NCBI RefSeq assembly: GCF_000413315.1
Contig: NZ_KE340297.1
Location: forward strand, 1,376,599-1,440,598
Origin: Propionibacterium sp. oral taxon 192 str. F0372
GTDB lineage: Bacteria; Actinomycetota; Actinomycetes; Propionibacteriales; Propionibacteriaceae
Length of the DNA stretch: 64,000 nucleotides
Direction: 5' to 3'
The position numbers and the translations under genes were made by a program. Of the stretch, positions 8,125 through 16,585 are shown piece by piece; position 1 is the stretch's first letter; each line of letters opens with the position of its first letter. The notes beneath the pieces were generated by a model, which worked only from the letters and a program-made list of their open reading frames with translations, was not told the DNA's origin and searched no databases.

Positions 8125-10058
8125 GCTGCTGTCACAACCAAGCGCCCGTCGCCACCATCGAAGGAGCTGTGCGGATCGGGCTCATTGGCAATCCGAACGC
8201 AGGCAAGTCCACTTTGTTCAATGCGCTGACCGGCCTCAACGCCAAGGTCGGCAACTATCCTGGGGTCACTGTTGCCCGATACGTGGGCACCGCCAAGGTC
8301 GACGGTCGGGAAGTCGTCATTGAAGATTTGCCCGGCACCTATTCCCTCGATCCGATCTCTCCCGACGAACAGGTCGTCGCAGAAACCCTCGATCTCGATT
8401 CCGGTGAGCGTCCCGACGGGGTAGTCGTTGTCCTTGATGCCACGAGCCTGCAGCGTTCCTTGGGCCTGCTGTCCCATGCCCTGCAACTGGGCCTGCCGAC
8501 CTATGCGGTGCTCACCTTTGCCGACGAACTCGCTCGTCGCCAGGGCTCCATCGACCCGGCGGCCTTGTCTGAGGCTCTCGGCATCCCGGTACTCATGGTC
8601 ACCGCCGGGCACGGCGCGCAGGTGATGGACCTGAAACGGGAACTGCTCGATCCGGCCTCCTGGTCGCGCCCGGTGGTCACACCGCCCATCACCCCGTCGG
8701 CGATCAATGGTTGGATCGCCTCGGTGCTGGAGGCTGCCAAGCACAAGCCAGCTGTCGTCGACGATCGTACCCGGCGGATCGACGCCGTGCTGTTGCACCC
8801 GGTGCTGGGCTTCATCATTTTCCTGGTGGCCATGTTCCTGTTCTTCCAGACCATCTTCACCGTCGCGGCCCCCATCCAGGATCTCATTGGTGATGGTTTC
8901 GGGGCGCTCGGTGAACTCGTCTCGGAGCATGTCGGTATCGACTGGCTTGCTGGACTGCTGGCCGGTGGCATCATCGGTGGCGTTGGCGGGGTGCTTGAGT
9001 TCATTCCGCAGATTGCCCTGTTGTTCTTGCTGCTGGGTCTATTCGAATCCACCGGCTACATGGCGAGGGTCGCCTACTTGATGGACCGGCTCATGGGGAA
9101 GGCCGGACTGGAGGGCCGCGCCTTCATTGCCATGCTCTCCTCGCTGGCCTGCGCAGTGCCTGGCATCATGGCCACCCGCACCCTACCCTCGGCCCGCGAT
9201 CGGCTCGCCACGATGATGACCGCCCCGCTGATGACCTGCTCGGCACGGCTTCCGGTGTACACCCTGCTCGTCGCGATGCTCATCCCATCCGAATCCAGGA
9301 TCTGGATCTTCGGCACCCAAGGCGTGGTGATGTTCGCGATGTATTTGTTGGGTGCTGTCGGTGCGATGGCCGCAGCGTGGGTGTTCAAATTCCTGCTGCG
9401 CGGTAAAGGCCCTGCTCTGCCCTTCTACATGGAGATGCCCAGCTACCGGCTACCGTCGTGGCGTGAGGTCGGACGCAGCGTGTGGGATGCTTGCTGGATC
9501 TTCCTGCGTCGGGTCGGTGGCATCATCCTCGCGCTATCGATCGCGTTGTGGATTCTGCTGTCTCTTCCGGTGGCCTCTGAAGACCGGATGACCGCGGCCG
9601 GGGTCGACATCGACGACGAGGTCGCCGTTGCCCAGTACCAGTTGGACAACTCCATCGCCGCTGGTGTTGGCAAGGCGATCCAGCCGGTCTTCGAGCCTTT
9701 GGGCTTCGACTGGCGGATCACCGTCGGCCTGGTCGCAGCGATGGGTGCCCGTGAGGTTTTCGTCGCGACGATGGCCCAGGTGACGGCCGCCGAGGACGAG
9801 GAGGATCCACAGGCCGAACTCACCGAGATGACATGGTTGTCCGGACCTCATGAGGGAGAACTGTTGTTCACCCCTGGGGTGATCGCCGGGTTGTTGCTCT
9901 ACTTCGCCTTCGCCTTGCAGTGCACCTCCACGGTCGCCGCGCTGAAACGCGAATCGGGTTCATGGAAGTGGCCAGCGATCGCCTTCGTCTATATGACGGC
10001 CATGGCGTGGATTGCCGCCTTCATCGGGAAGCTCGTCGTCGGAGCCCTGGTCGGCTGA
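8121..10058 (+). CDS. feoB: Ferrous iron transporter FeoB
   Basis: A 645-residue Fe(II) transporter. The N-terminal G domain has G1 GNPNAGKST (about residues 24-32), a G2/G3 region with DLPGTYSLDP, and a helical spacer. The membrane domain has two Gate-like segments and the conserved MGAREVFVATMAQV stretch. The G4 motif, normally N(K/M)xD, reads TFAD here, so the guanine-specifying Asn is replaced by Thr, although the Asp remains. The start overlaps feoA by four bases. The length is typical of actinobacterial FeoB, shorter than the roughly 770-residue enterobacterial form. Confidence 0.97.
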   Translation: MSCCHNQAPVATIEGAVRIGLIGNPNAGKSTLFNALTGLNAKVGNYPGVTVARYVGTAKVDGREVVIEDLPGTYSLDPISPDEQVVAETLDLDSGERPDGVVVVLDATSLQRSLGLLSHALQLGLPTYAVLTFADELARRQGSIDPAALSEALGIPVLMVTAGHGAQVMDLKRELLDPASWSRPVVTPPITPSAINGWIASVLEAAKHKPAVVDDRTRRIDAVLLHPVLGFIIFLVAMFLFFQTIFTVAAPIQDLIGDGFGALGELVSEHVGIDWLAGLLAGGIIGGVGGVLEFIPQIALLFLLLGLFESTGYMARVAYLMDRLMGKAGLEGRAFIAMLSSLACAVPGIMATRTLPSARDRLATMMTAPLMTCSARLPVYTLLVAMLIPSESRIWIFGTQGVVMFAMYLLGAVGAMAAAWVFKFLLRGKGPALPFYMEMPSYRLPSWREVGRSVWDACWIFLRRVGGIILALSIALWILLSLPVASEDRMTAAGVDIDDEVAVAQYQLDNSIAAGVGKAIQPVFEPLGFDWRITVGLVAAMGAREVFVATMAQVTAAEDEEDPQAELTEMTWLSGPHEGELLFTPGVIAGLLLYFAFALQCTSTVAALKRESGSWKWPAIAFVYMTAMAWIAAFIGKLVVGALVG

Positions 10059-10059
10059 G

Positions 10060-10620
10060 GTGGGTGGAGAACGGATTCATCCCCGGCGCACCGGTGATCC
10101 GCTGACCGTCCGGTGGGTCGGGGTGGAACTGGGCGGTGTCGGCACTGTTACCTCATGCCCGGGTGCATTGGGTGAGTGGCTGGCCAGCGGCCGGATCACA
10201 GCCATCACCGCGGAACTGCACAGCGTCTGGGTGAGCCTCGCCTGTGACGAGTGGGCCGAGGTCGGCGGGCAGGTGCATGAGATGCTCGTCGAGGTCCAGC
10301 ATCATGTCGGTGAGATTGGTTTCACCGCCGATGCCCATTTGCTGGAGAGGGTCACCGATGATGTGCTCAACTCCTCGTTGGCCTCCTACATTGCCTCCCA
10401 CGGGGGAGACATCAGGATCTTGGATACCGACGGGGACCATGTGCGCCTCGATATGGGTGGGGCCTGCAAGCACTGTGCCGCGGCGACGCTGACCATGCAC
10501 GGAAGAATTCAATCGGAGCTGCGCTCCCGGCTGGGGGAGCACATCCATGTGGCCAGTGACGAGGAACACGAATCCATCTGGAACAGGTTCCGGCTGCGGG
10601 GGAGGGCTACCACTGTCTGA
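10060..10620 (+). CDS. NifU C-terminal (Nfu) domain protein linked to feoAB
   Basis: A protein of about 186 residues whose C-terminal half is an Nfu domain with GGACKHCAAATLTM; the CxxC pair binds a [4Fe-4S] cluster at a dimer interface in this family. The N-terminal half of about 90 residues is unassigned. A GTG two bases after the feoB stop is proposed as start; a GTG at 10123 (VELGG) is possible and no strong ribosome binding site decides. The tight link to feoAB suggests Fe-S loading or iron sensing coupled to Fe(II) uptake, perhaps substituting for FeoC (inference). Transcription ends at the hairpin at 10809. Confidence 0.75.
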   Translation: MGGERIHPRRTGDPLTVRWVGVELGGVGTVTSCPGALGEWLASGRITAITAELHSVWVSLACDEWAEVGGQVHEMLVEVQHHVGEIGFTADAHLLERVTDDVLNSSLASYIASHGGDIRILDTDGDHVRLDMGGACKHCAAATLTMHGRIQSELRSRLGEHIHVASDEEHESIWNRFRLRGRATTV

Positions 10621-10808
10621 GTGCTCGTGGTGTGACTCGGGACGCTCGGCCTGGTTCCCGGTATCGGGAGACCTCGTGGCGCCTGTGGGTGTCCTGCTCC
10701 CAGGGCACCCACCGATCAGGGAGCTGATGGCGAGTGCGATTTTGTAGGGATGTCCTCGCCAAGCTGCTGGGCAGCCGCTGCCGTGGCTGACTCCTACCGT
10801 CACCTGAG

Positions 10809-10849
10809 CATGATGATGCCCGGACTACGGCAGTCCGGGCATCATCATG
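10809..10849. terminator. Bidirectional terminator between the nfu-like gene and ppa
   Basis: A perfect 18-bp inverted repeat (10809-10826 with 10832-10849) encloses a five-base loop in the 255-base space between two convergent genes. It has no clear U-run on either side, as is common in high-GC actinobacteria. Confidence 0.8.
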
Positions 10850-10875
10850 TCGGTGTGTGGGCGGATACCTGGTGA

Positions 10876-11433
10876 TCAGGCCAGATTTACCATGTGGTGC
10901 TCGTAAGAGGTGCCCTTCGCGCGCTCCAGGGAGGCACGGATCTCGGACTCGGCTGCCTCCCGGCCCACCCAGGTCGCGCCCTCGACCGATTTGCCGGGCT
11001 CCAGGTCCTTGTAGACTGTAAAGAAGTGTTCAATCTCCAGCAGCATGTACTGCGGCAGGGAATCAAGATCGTCCATGTAGTTGCGGCGATTATCCGCGGT
11101 GGGGATGCACAGTACCTTGTCGTCACCGCCCATCTCGTCTTGCATCTGGAACATCGCCACCGCCCGGCACTCAATGAGGCAACCGGGGAAGGTGGGCTCG
11201 GAGACGATGACCATGGCGTCCAGTGGGTCACCGTCCTCACCGAGGGTGCCCTCGATGAAACCGTAGTCGTAGGGGTACTGGGTGGAGGTGAACAGGGTGC
11301 GGTCCAACCGGATGCGACCCGTGTCGTGGTCCATCTCGTACTTGTTCTTCGTACCCCTAGGGATCTCCACCGTCATGTCGAACGTGATGCCAACCCGCGG
11401 GTCGACGTTGACCTTGCGAAAATCTTCGATCAC
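10876..11433 (-). CDS. ppa: Inorganic pyrophosphatase (family I)
   Basis: A soluble pyrophosphatase hydrolysing PPi to phosphate. Family I signatures include EIPRGTKNKYE, the YGFIEGTLGEDGDPLDAMV active-site region with the catalytic Asp residues (DGDPLDA), and DKVLCIP. The proposed start is the GTG giving an N-terminus VIEDFRKVNVD, with an AAGGA sequence nearby. This yields 185 residues, close to the usual 165-180; an upstream ATG at 11520 would add 29 residues overlapping the divergent dacB start and is unlikely. It is monocistronic and convergent with the nfu-like gene. Confidence 0.95.
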   Translation of the reverse strand: MIEDFRKVNVDPRVGITFDMTVEIPRGTKNKYEMDHDTGRIRLDRTLFTSTQYPYDYGFIEGTLGEDGDPLDAMVIVSEPTFPGCLIECRAVAMFQMQDEMGGDDKVLCIPTADNRRNYMDDLDSLPQYMLLEIEHFFTVYKDLEPGKSVEGATWVGREAAESEIRASLERAKGTSYEHHMVNLA

Positions 11434-11490
11434 CTGAACCGTCCTTAAGATGTGTCTTGGGTACAGGTTAACCGTTGATGCGGGGGAGAT

Positions 11491-12951
11491 GTGAGTCGGG
11501 AGCAGATTAACTCGATCCAACAGGGTGATTCGCCGACCCCGAATACTGGTTCCGAGCGGGAACCGAAGCGGTCGGGAGTGGTTGGCTGGACGGTGTTTTG
11601 TGGAGTGCTCGGAGCGTTGACTGCCCTTATCGCAGTGCTTGCCGGTCCGGGAGCCAGTGCACTTGGCTGGCGGGTCAGCGGCGGCAGTCCCACCCCTACG
11701 TCAGGCGCGGTGCAACAGCTTCAGCCGGGAACAGGCCATGGCAGCGGGCCTGTGGGCGCACCGGCAGAACGGACTCCTTTACCAGTTGATGGCGCGGCGG
11801 TGCAGGCAGCCGTCGCATCCGCACAGGGGCAGGCTCCAGGCACATACGCCGCGGCTCTGGCCTCCCTCGATGGTGACGGTGTGAGCATTGACATGGGGGG
11901 CAGGACCCCGATGATCCCCGCATCCTCGCTGAAGGTGATGACCTCGGTGGCCGTGCTCAATGCCCTGGGCCCCAGCCACAGATTCACCACCAAGGTGGTG
12001 CGCAATCCCGACGGTAGTTTCGTATTGGTTGGTGGTGGCGACCCGCTGCTCGGCTCCACCACCACCTCGCATCCCTATGCGAAGGATGTCACCACTGCCA
12101 CCCTTGAGGCTCTGGCCGAACCGACGATGCGGGTAGCTGCCGAACAGGGCGGGGAGATTCGCCTCGGCTTCGATGACTCCCTATTCGCCGGGGCGGTGTG
12201 GCATCCCGATTGGGCAACCGAGGACCGCACCTATGCTGCGCCAGTCTCCGCCCTGGTCGTCGATGGGGCCGCTACCACCCGCGATACCTCCTCCCCGAGC
12301 GCCGAAACAGCCCGGATCTTCGCCGAGCGGTTGCGCAGCCAGGGATTCATCGTCGCCGAGCAGGGTCCGGTCATTTCCTCCGGTGGGGAAGTAGTCGCCG
12401 AGACCTCTTCGGCTCCGGTTGCTGCCATGGTGCGTGAATGCCTCACCCACTCCGATAATTTCATCGCCGAGATGCTGCTGCGCCAGCTCGCCATCGCATC
12501 CGGTCAGCAGGCCTCCTTCAGTGGCGGGGCGGCAGCCCTCACCGCTGAACTGGAGAAGATGGGCTTGTGGCAGTCAGGGATGGCCATTGTTGACGGGTCG
12601 GGTCTGTCGATGAACAACCGGCTCACCCCGTCCTCGTTGGTTTCTGCCCTGCAGAAGGGGGCCAGGGAACCCAGGCTGTCATCGCTGCTGGTCGGGTTGC
12701 CGGTAGGCTGCGCCACCGGGACCTTGGCTGACCGCTTCGCCGCCGACGTCGCTCGCCCGGCCTGCGGGCAGGTGAGGGCAAAAACCGGCACCTTGAACTC
12801 GGTGTCCGCTCTCGCCGGTTATACCCCGACTTCCGATGGATCCTTGGTGGCCTTTGCCCTGATGGGCAACGAACTGCCATCCGATGTGGACGTGCGTGGC
12901 TGGTTCGACCACGTCGCGGCGAAGCTTGCCGAGTGCAGGTGTAGCGCCTGA
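11491..12951 (+). CDS. dacB: D-alanyl-D-alanine carboxypeptidase / PBP4 family (S13)
   Basis: A 486-residue membrane-anchored penicillin-binding protein acting on peptidoglycan peptides. A hydrophobic segment at about residues 30-56 anchors it, followed by a Pro/Thr/Gly linker. The three serine-transpeptidase motifs are present: SSLK with catalytic Ser145 and Lys148, SDN at 321-323 and KTG at 431-433. The GTG start has GGGGGAG just upstream. It opens the dacB-tilS-hpt run typical of actinobacteria and overlaps tilS by one base. Confidence 0.95.
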   Translation: MSREQINSIQQGDSPTPNTGSEREPKRSGVVGWTVFCGVLGALTALIAVLAGPGASALGWRVSGGSPTPTSGAVQQLQPGTGHGSGPVGAPAERTPLPVDGAAVQAAVASAQGQAPGTYAAALASLDGDGVSIDMGGRTPMIPASSLKVMTSVAVLNALGPSHRFTTKVVRNPDGSFVLVGGGDPLLGSTTTSHPYAKDVTTATLEALAEPTMRVAAEQGGEIRLGFDDSLFAGAVWHPDWATEDRTYAAPVSALVVDGAATTRDTSSPSAETARIFAERLRSQGFIVAEQGPVISSGGEVVAETSSAPVAAMVRECLTHSDNFIAEMLLRQLAIASGQQASFSGGAAALTAELEKMGLWQSGMAIVDGSGLSMNNRLTPSSLVSALQKGAREPRLSSLLVGLPVGCATGTLADRFAADVARPACGQVRAKTGTLNSVSALAGYTPTSDGSLVAFALMGNELPSDVDVRGWFDHVAAKLAECRCSA

Positions 12952-13937
12952 TGGCTCGTCGTGAGCTGACTCCTGCCCAGCTGGCTGTCGTCCAGGCCGT
13001 CCGAGCCTTCGTCGACCGGCAGGTACTCGTTGCCTGTTCCGGCGGTCCGGATTCCACCGCCTTGGCCTTGGCCGCTGCCTACGTCGCCGAGCGGGCTGGG
13101 GTCCGGATCCGGGCCGGGATCATCGACCACGGGTTGCAGGATGGCTCTGATGTCGTTGCGGCCCAAGCTGCTGCCCGACTGAGCGGGCGGGGGCTCAGCT
13201 GCCAAGTGCTTCGGGTTGAGGTGGGTGAGGGCCCGTCGTTGGAGGCCGCGGCTCGCCAGGCCAGGCACCGGGGGCTGGCGCAACTCGCGCAAGGTGACCC
13301 GGTTTTGCTAGGACACACCCTGGACGACCAGGCAGAAACCGTCCTGCTCGGGCTGGCCAGGGGATCGGGGGTGCGCTCCTTGGCCGGAATGGCCCCAATC
13401 AGCGTCCGCGATGGGGTGGAACTGCGTCGCCCATTGCTCGGTCTGCACCGGGCAACCACGGTGCATGCCTGCGTGGGCTGGGGAATCGAGACGTGGGCCG
13501 ATCCGCAGAATCTGGTGGAGGATTTCACCCGGGTGCGGGTGCGGCGCAGCGTGCTTCCCCTGCTCGACGAGTACCTCGGGCCCGGCATACCGGAGGCTCT
13601 GGCCCGCACCGCCACCTTGGCCAGGGCCGATGCGGACCTGCTTGATCATCTGGCCCGTGAACTTGCCGGGCAGGCGGTGGGCGAGGCTGGGGTGGACGTC
13701 GAAGTGCTGGCCAAGGCCCCCGATGCGCTGTCCGGACGGGTGCTACTCGGCTGGCTACGACAGGGCGGGGTCGTCGAGCCGGGATTCACTCATCTGAGGG
13801 CGGTGCGCAGCCTGATCGACGACTGGCATGGACAGAAGGGGATCGATCTGCCTGGTGGACTGTGCGTGGTGCGACGCGGTGGCACACTTGTCCTCGAACG
13901 GTCTGCTCGAAGCAGTGGTGACCAGGGAAGGTTCTAG
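12951..13937 (+). CDS. tilS: tRNA(Ile)-lysidine synthase
   Basis: A 328-residue ATP-pyrophosphatase that converts C34 of tRNA(Ile)(CAU) to lysidine, needed to read AUA codons. The PP-loop SGGPDS is at residues 30-35 and the conserved GHTLDDQAETVLLGLARGSG stretch follows. It is the short actinobacterial form that lacks the long C-terminal domain of E. coli TilS. The ATG shares one base with the dacB stop (TGATG), so translation is probably coupled. Confidence 0.95.
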   Translation: MARRELTPAQLAVVQAVRAFVDRQVLVACSGGPDSTALALAAAYVAERAGVRIRAGIIDHGLQDGSDVVAAQAAARLSGRGLSCQVLRVEVGEGPSLEAAARQARHRGLAQLAQGDPVLLGHTLDDQAETVLLGLARGSGVRSLAGMAPISVRDGVELRRPLLGLHRATTVHACVGWGIETWADPQNLVEDFTRVRVRRSVLPLLDEYLGPGIPEALARTATLARADADLLDHLARELAGQAVGEAGVDVEVLAKAPDALSGRVLLGWLRQGGVVEPGFTHLRAVRSLIDDWHGQKGIDLPGGLCVVRRGGTLVLERSARSSGDQGRF

Positions 13938-14753
13938 CCTCTCCCTTTCGATGGGTGGTCTTGGTGGGGCTCGTCTTGCGTCGAGGATTTTCGCTCTCCG
14001 AGGAGTTCAGCGTCTTCGACCGCCGCGGGCATGAACATGATGGTCTCATCCACTCCAAACAGTTCGCCAAGGCATTGATACCTGGTGGCTCCAGCATGCT
14101 CCCGCAAAGCCATCCAACCCGGCATTGGCCTGGTCTTCCTCGCATCCCCTGACACCGATCTACTCCTCGTCCTTGACGCACTCGTCGGCATGCGACAAGA
14201 GAACCAGGACGTCGCCAAATCGGAACAGTCTCCTGGCACAGCAGAAACGCTCAGCAGGAAGAAAATTACCCAGGCGGCAGCCTTCGCCCCAGTGCTCCAC
14301 GCCGTATCTAGAACACCAATCTCGGCCGAGATTTTTCGAAGCATCACGAGATCGTCGCAACTACATTCAGCCTTGAGTCTTCCGAGGTGGTCTTGATGGG
14401 GTTTGGTGGAACTGTGGTGTCGATTTTTGCATCGAGGTATGGCAACTGTCGCGATGCGTGGTGGTAGCGGTGGGTCTCTGGAGGACCGTTCATAGTCACC
14501 ATCAAATAGCGACTGACCAAGGGTTCTACTGAGAGGCGTCTCGGCTGTGAACGGCTCTATCTTGTGTCAGTCTGCTTGCATCGTGGTGGGTGGAGCGTTG
14601 CGTCGCTTTGGGGAGTTGGATGAGAGCAGTCTTAGCGATGTCGATGCGGCCAGCAGCTGACAAGAACCATTTCCCTGGGTCAGGAACATTTTTCACATCA
14701 ACACCATGACCACCACAATACTCATGGTGAAAGACCGGAGCTAGACTTGCATC
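13938..14753. other. 816-base gap without a supported gene
   Basis: Between tilS and hpt no frame gives a recognisable protein. Two overlapping open frames exist, plus-strand 14085-14396 (103 codons) and minus-strand 13934-14347 (137 codons). Neither has a recognisable domain or a convincing ribosome binding site. Around 14400-14750 the base composition is less GC-rich. The stretch may be a decayed gene or transposon remnant; ftsH, hpt's usual neighbour, is not here. Confidence 0.4.
14742..14747 (+). promoter_or_regulatory. -10 element of hpt (leaderless)
   Basis: TAGACT ends six bases before the GTG start of hpt, and no good ribosome binding site is present, so the mRNA probably begins at the start codon. 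No convincing -35 is visible. Confidence 0.5.
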
Positions 14754-15305
14754 GTGATTGCAGTTGACATTGCATCGGATCTCGACCGCGTTCTTCACAC
14801 CGAACAACAGGTGCTGACGCGCATCGCGGAGGTGGCGGCGCAGATTGATGCCGACTATGAGGGCCGTGAGCCGCTGATCGTCGGAGTGCTGAACGGCGCG
14901 ATGATGACCGTTTCCGACCTCACGCGGGCGATGACCAGTCACTGCGAGGTGGACTGGATGGCCGTTTCCTCCTATGGATCGGGTACTCGTAGTTCCGGTG
15001 TAGTGCGCATCCTGAAGGATCTCACCACCGATATCTCCGGTCGTCATGTGCTCATCGCCGAGGACATCGTGGACACCGGGCTCACCCTGTCCTACCTGGT
15101 GAAGAATCTACGCAACCGGGAGCCCGCATCTTTGGAAGTGATGACGATGTTCCGTAAACCCGACGCCATGACCTGCCCGGTCAACCTGAAATACGTCGGC
15201 TTCGACATCCCCAATGAATTCGTCGTCGGCTACGGCTTGGATTATTCCGGGCGCTACCGCAACCTGCGTGATGTGGCCACCTTGGCCCCCCATGTGTACA
15301 GCTGA
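14754..15305 (+). CDS. hpt: Hypoxanthine (guanine) phosphoribosyltransferase
   Basis: A 183-residue purine salvage enzyme converting hypoxanthine or guanine plus PRPP to IMP or GMP. The PRPP-binding loop IAEDIVDTGLTL lies at about residues 100-111, preceded by GVLNGAMM (the PPi loop region) and followed by KPDAMTCPVNLKYVGFDIPNEFVVGYGLDY with the base-contacting residues. The GTG is supported by a -10 hexamer six bases upstream. The stop shares one base with the start of the next gene. Confidence 0.95.
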   Translation: MIAVDIASDLDRVLHTEQQVLTRIAEVAAQIDADYEGREPLIVGVLNGAMMTVSDLTRAMTSHCEVDWMAVSSYGSGTRSSGVVRILKDLTTDISGRHVLIAEDIVDTGLTLSYLVKNLRNREPASLEVMTMFRKPDAMTCPVNLKYVGFDIPNEFVVGYGLDYSGRYRNLRDVATLAPHVYS

Positions 15306-15904
15306 TGGACGACGGCCACCTGAGCGGCGCCCACTTCGCAGGAAGCGATCTAGCTGCCACATCATCGCAACCACGGCCTCGATCTCGTCGGTGGGGGTGG
15401 CTGTGGGGTGCTGGGATGCTGGCCGTGGTGGTGAGTGTCTCCCAAGTCGTGCGCTCTGATCTCGGCTCGGTCGGTTCATTGCAGGTGGGCGAGTGCGTGC
15501 AGTTGGTGGCGGATTCCGGGGCATCGGGCAACACCGGGCAATGGATTGCCGCCGACCATTATCTGGTTAACTGCCGGAGCAATGCCGACCGGATGGTGGT
15601 GACTGCCATGCCGACTTCTGTGGACCAATGCCCGGCCGACGCGATCGGCTATGTGGTCAGGGCTTTCGGCCGCAATGGTGCGGTGGCCTGCCTGGTGCCG
15701 TTGCTGTCTGCCGCCAGTTGCTACGCCCACGACCCGGTCACCGGCTACCGGCATGTGGGATGCTCGGATCCGGCCGCGGTGGTGCGTGTCGACGAGATCA
15801 TCCCCGGGCAGTCTGCCGAGGCTTGCCGGAGCACTGATGTCGCCGTGATCGTGCCTGAACAGGTCGCTGACCAGGCGATGGCGCAATGCTTGGTTGCCCC
15901 TTGA
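15305..15904 (+). CDS. Membrane-anchored extracytoplasmic protein, LppU/septum-formation-like
   Basis: A 199-residue protein with a basic cytoplasmic N-terminus (residues 1-30), one membrane helix (about 31-50) and an exported domain containing two similar Cys-bearing halves (VGECVQL...VNCRSNADRMVVTAMP and YRHVGCSDPAAVVRVDEI). This resembles the small repeat domain of LppU/septum-formation proteins of actinobacteria, but the match is by eye. It starts on the last base of hpt (TGATG) and occupies the place where ftsH usually stands. Its function is unknown. Confidence 0.7.
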   Translation: MDDGHLSGAHFAGSDLAATSSQPRPRSRRWGWLWGAGMLAVVVSVSQVVRSDLGSVGSLQVGECVQLVADSGASGNTGQWIAADHYLVNCRSNADRMVVTAMPTSVDQCPADAIGYVVRAFGRNGAVACLVPLLSAASCYAHDPVTGYRHVGCSDPAAVVRVDEIIPGQSAEACRSTDVAVIVPEQVADQAMAQCLVAP

Positions 15905-15949
15905 ACCTTGATTCTCCTGTCGAATCCGATGAACTCATGGAGGTAACCG

Positions 15950-16585
15950 ATGAGTGACACCCCACGAGACGAGCTATCGATGCCGCGATGCTCCCGGGTA
16001 CTGGAGGAGGCCCCGGTGGGCTACGACCCGGCACGCATTGAGGCAGCGGTGCGGGAGATCCTCATCGGCATCGGTGAGGACCCGGATCGTGACGGGCTGC
16101 TGGAAACCCCCGCTAGGGTGGCGCGGGCCTGCGCGGAACTATTCAGCGGTATCGGCAAGGATTCGGCAGAACTGTTGTCCACTACCTTCGACGTCTCTCA
16201 CGACGAGATGGTTATCGTCTCCGGCATTGAGATCCACTCGGTCTGCGAGCATCACCTGCTGCCCTTTCACGGGGTGGCCCATGTGGCCTATATCCCACCG
16301 GCCAACGGCCGGGTGCCCGGGTTGTCGAAGATCGCCCGGCTCGTCGACCTGCATGCTCGGCGCCCCCAGGTGCAGGAACGACTCACCACCCAGGTGGCCG
16401 ATGCTCTAGTCAACCACCTCGGAGTGCGCGGGGTGCTGGTGGTCGTTGGCTGCGAGCACATGTGCATGACCATCCGCGGGGTCCGCAAACCTGGGTCCCG
16501 GACCATCACATCCGCAGTGCGCGGCATGTTGCGCGACCCGGCCACCAGAGCTGAGGCGATGAGTCTCATTGAGGGGAGAGGCTGA
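15950..16585 (+). CDS. folE: GTP cyclohydrolase I
   Basis: A 211-residue enzyme converting GTP to dihydroneopterin triphosphate, the first step of folate synthesis. The zinc site is intact: Cys99 and following His residues in CEHHLLPF, and Cys168 in GCEHMCM. The ATG follows a clear GGAGGT. It begins the folEPBK set, and its stop shares one base with the folP start. Confidence 0.97.
   Translation: MSDTPRDELSMPRCSRVLEEAPVGYDPARIEAAVREILIGIGEDPDRDGLLETPARVARACAELFSGIGKDSAELLSTTFDVSHDEMVIVSGIEIHSVCEHHLLPFHGVAHVAYIPPANGRVPGLSKIARLVDLHARRPQVQERLTTQVADALVNHLGVRGVLVVVGCEHMCMTIRGVRKPGSRTITSAVRGMLRDPATRAEAMSLIEGRG

Noticed and set aside
13934-14347. A 137-codon minus-strand frame in the tilS-hpt gap as a transposase
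   Set aside because: No DDE or other transposase motif and no terminal inverted repeats were seen; the late part is rich in unlikely residue runs.
14085-14396. A 103-codon plus-strand frame between tilS and hpt as a real gene
   Set aside because: No domain or motif recognised, no convincing ribosome binding site, and an equally long frame overlaps it on the other strand.
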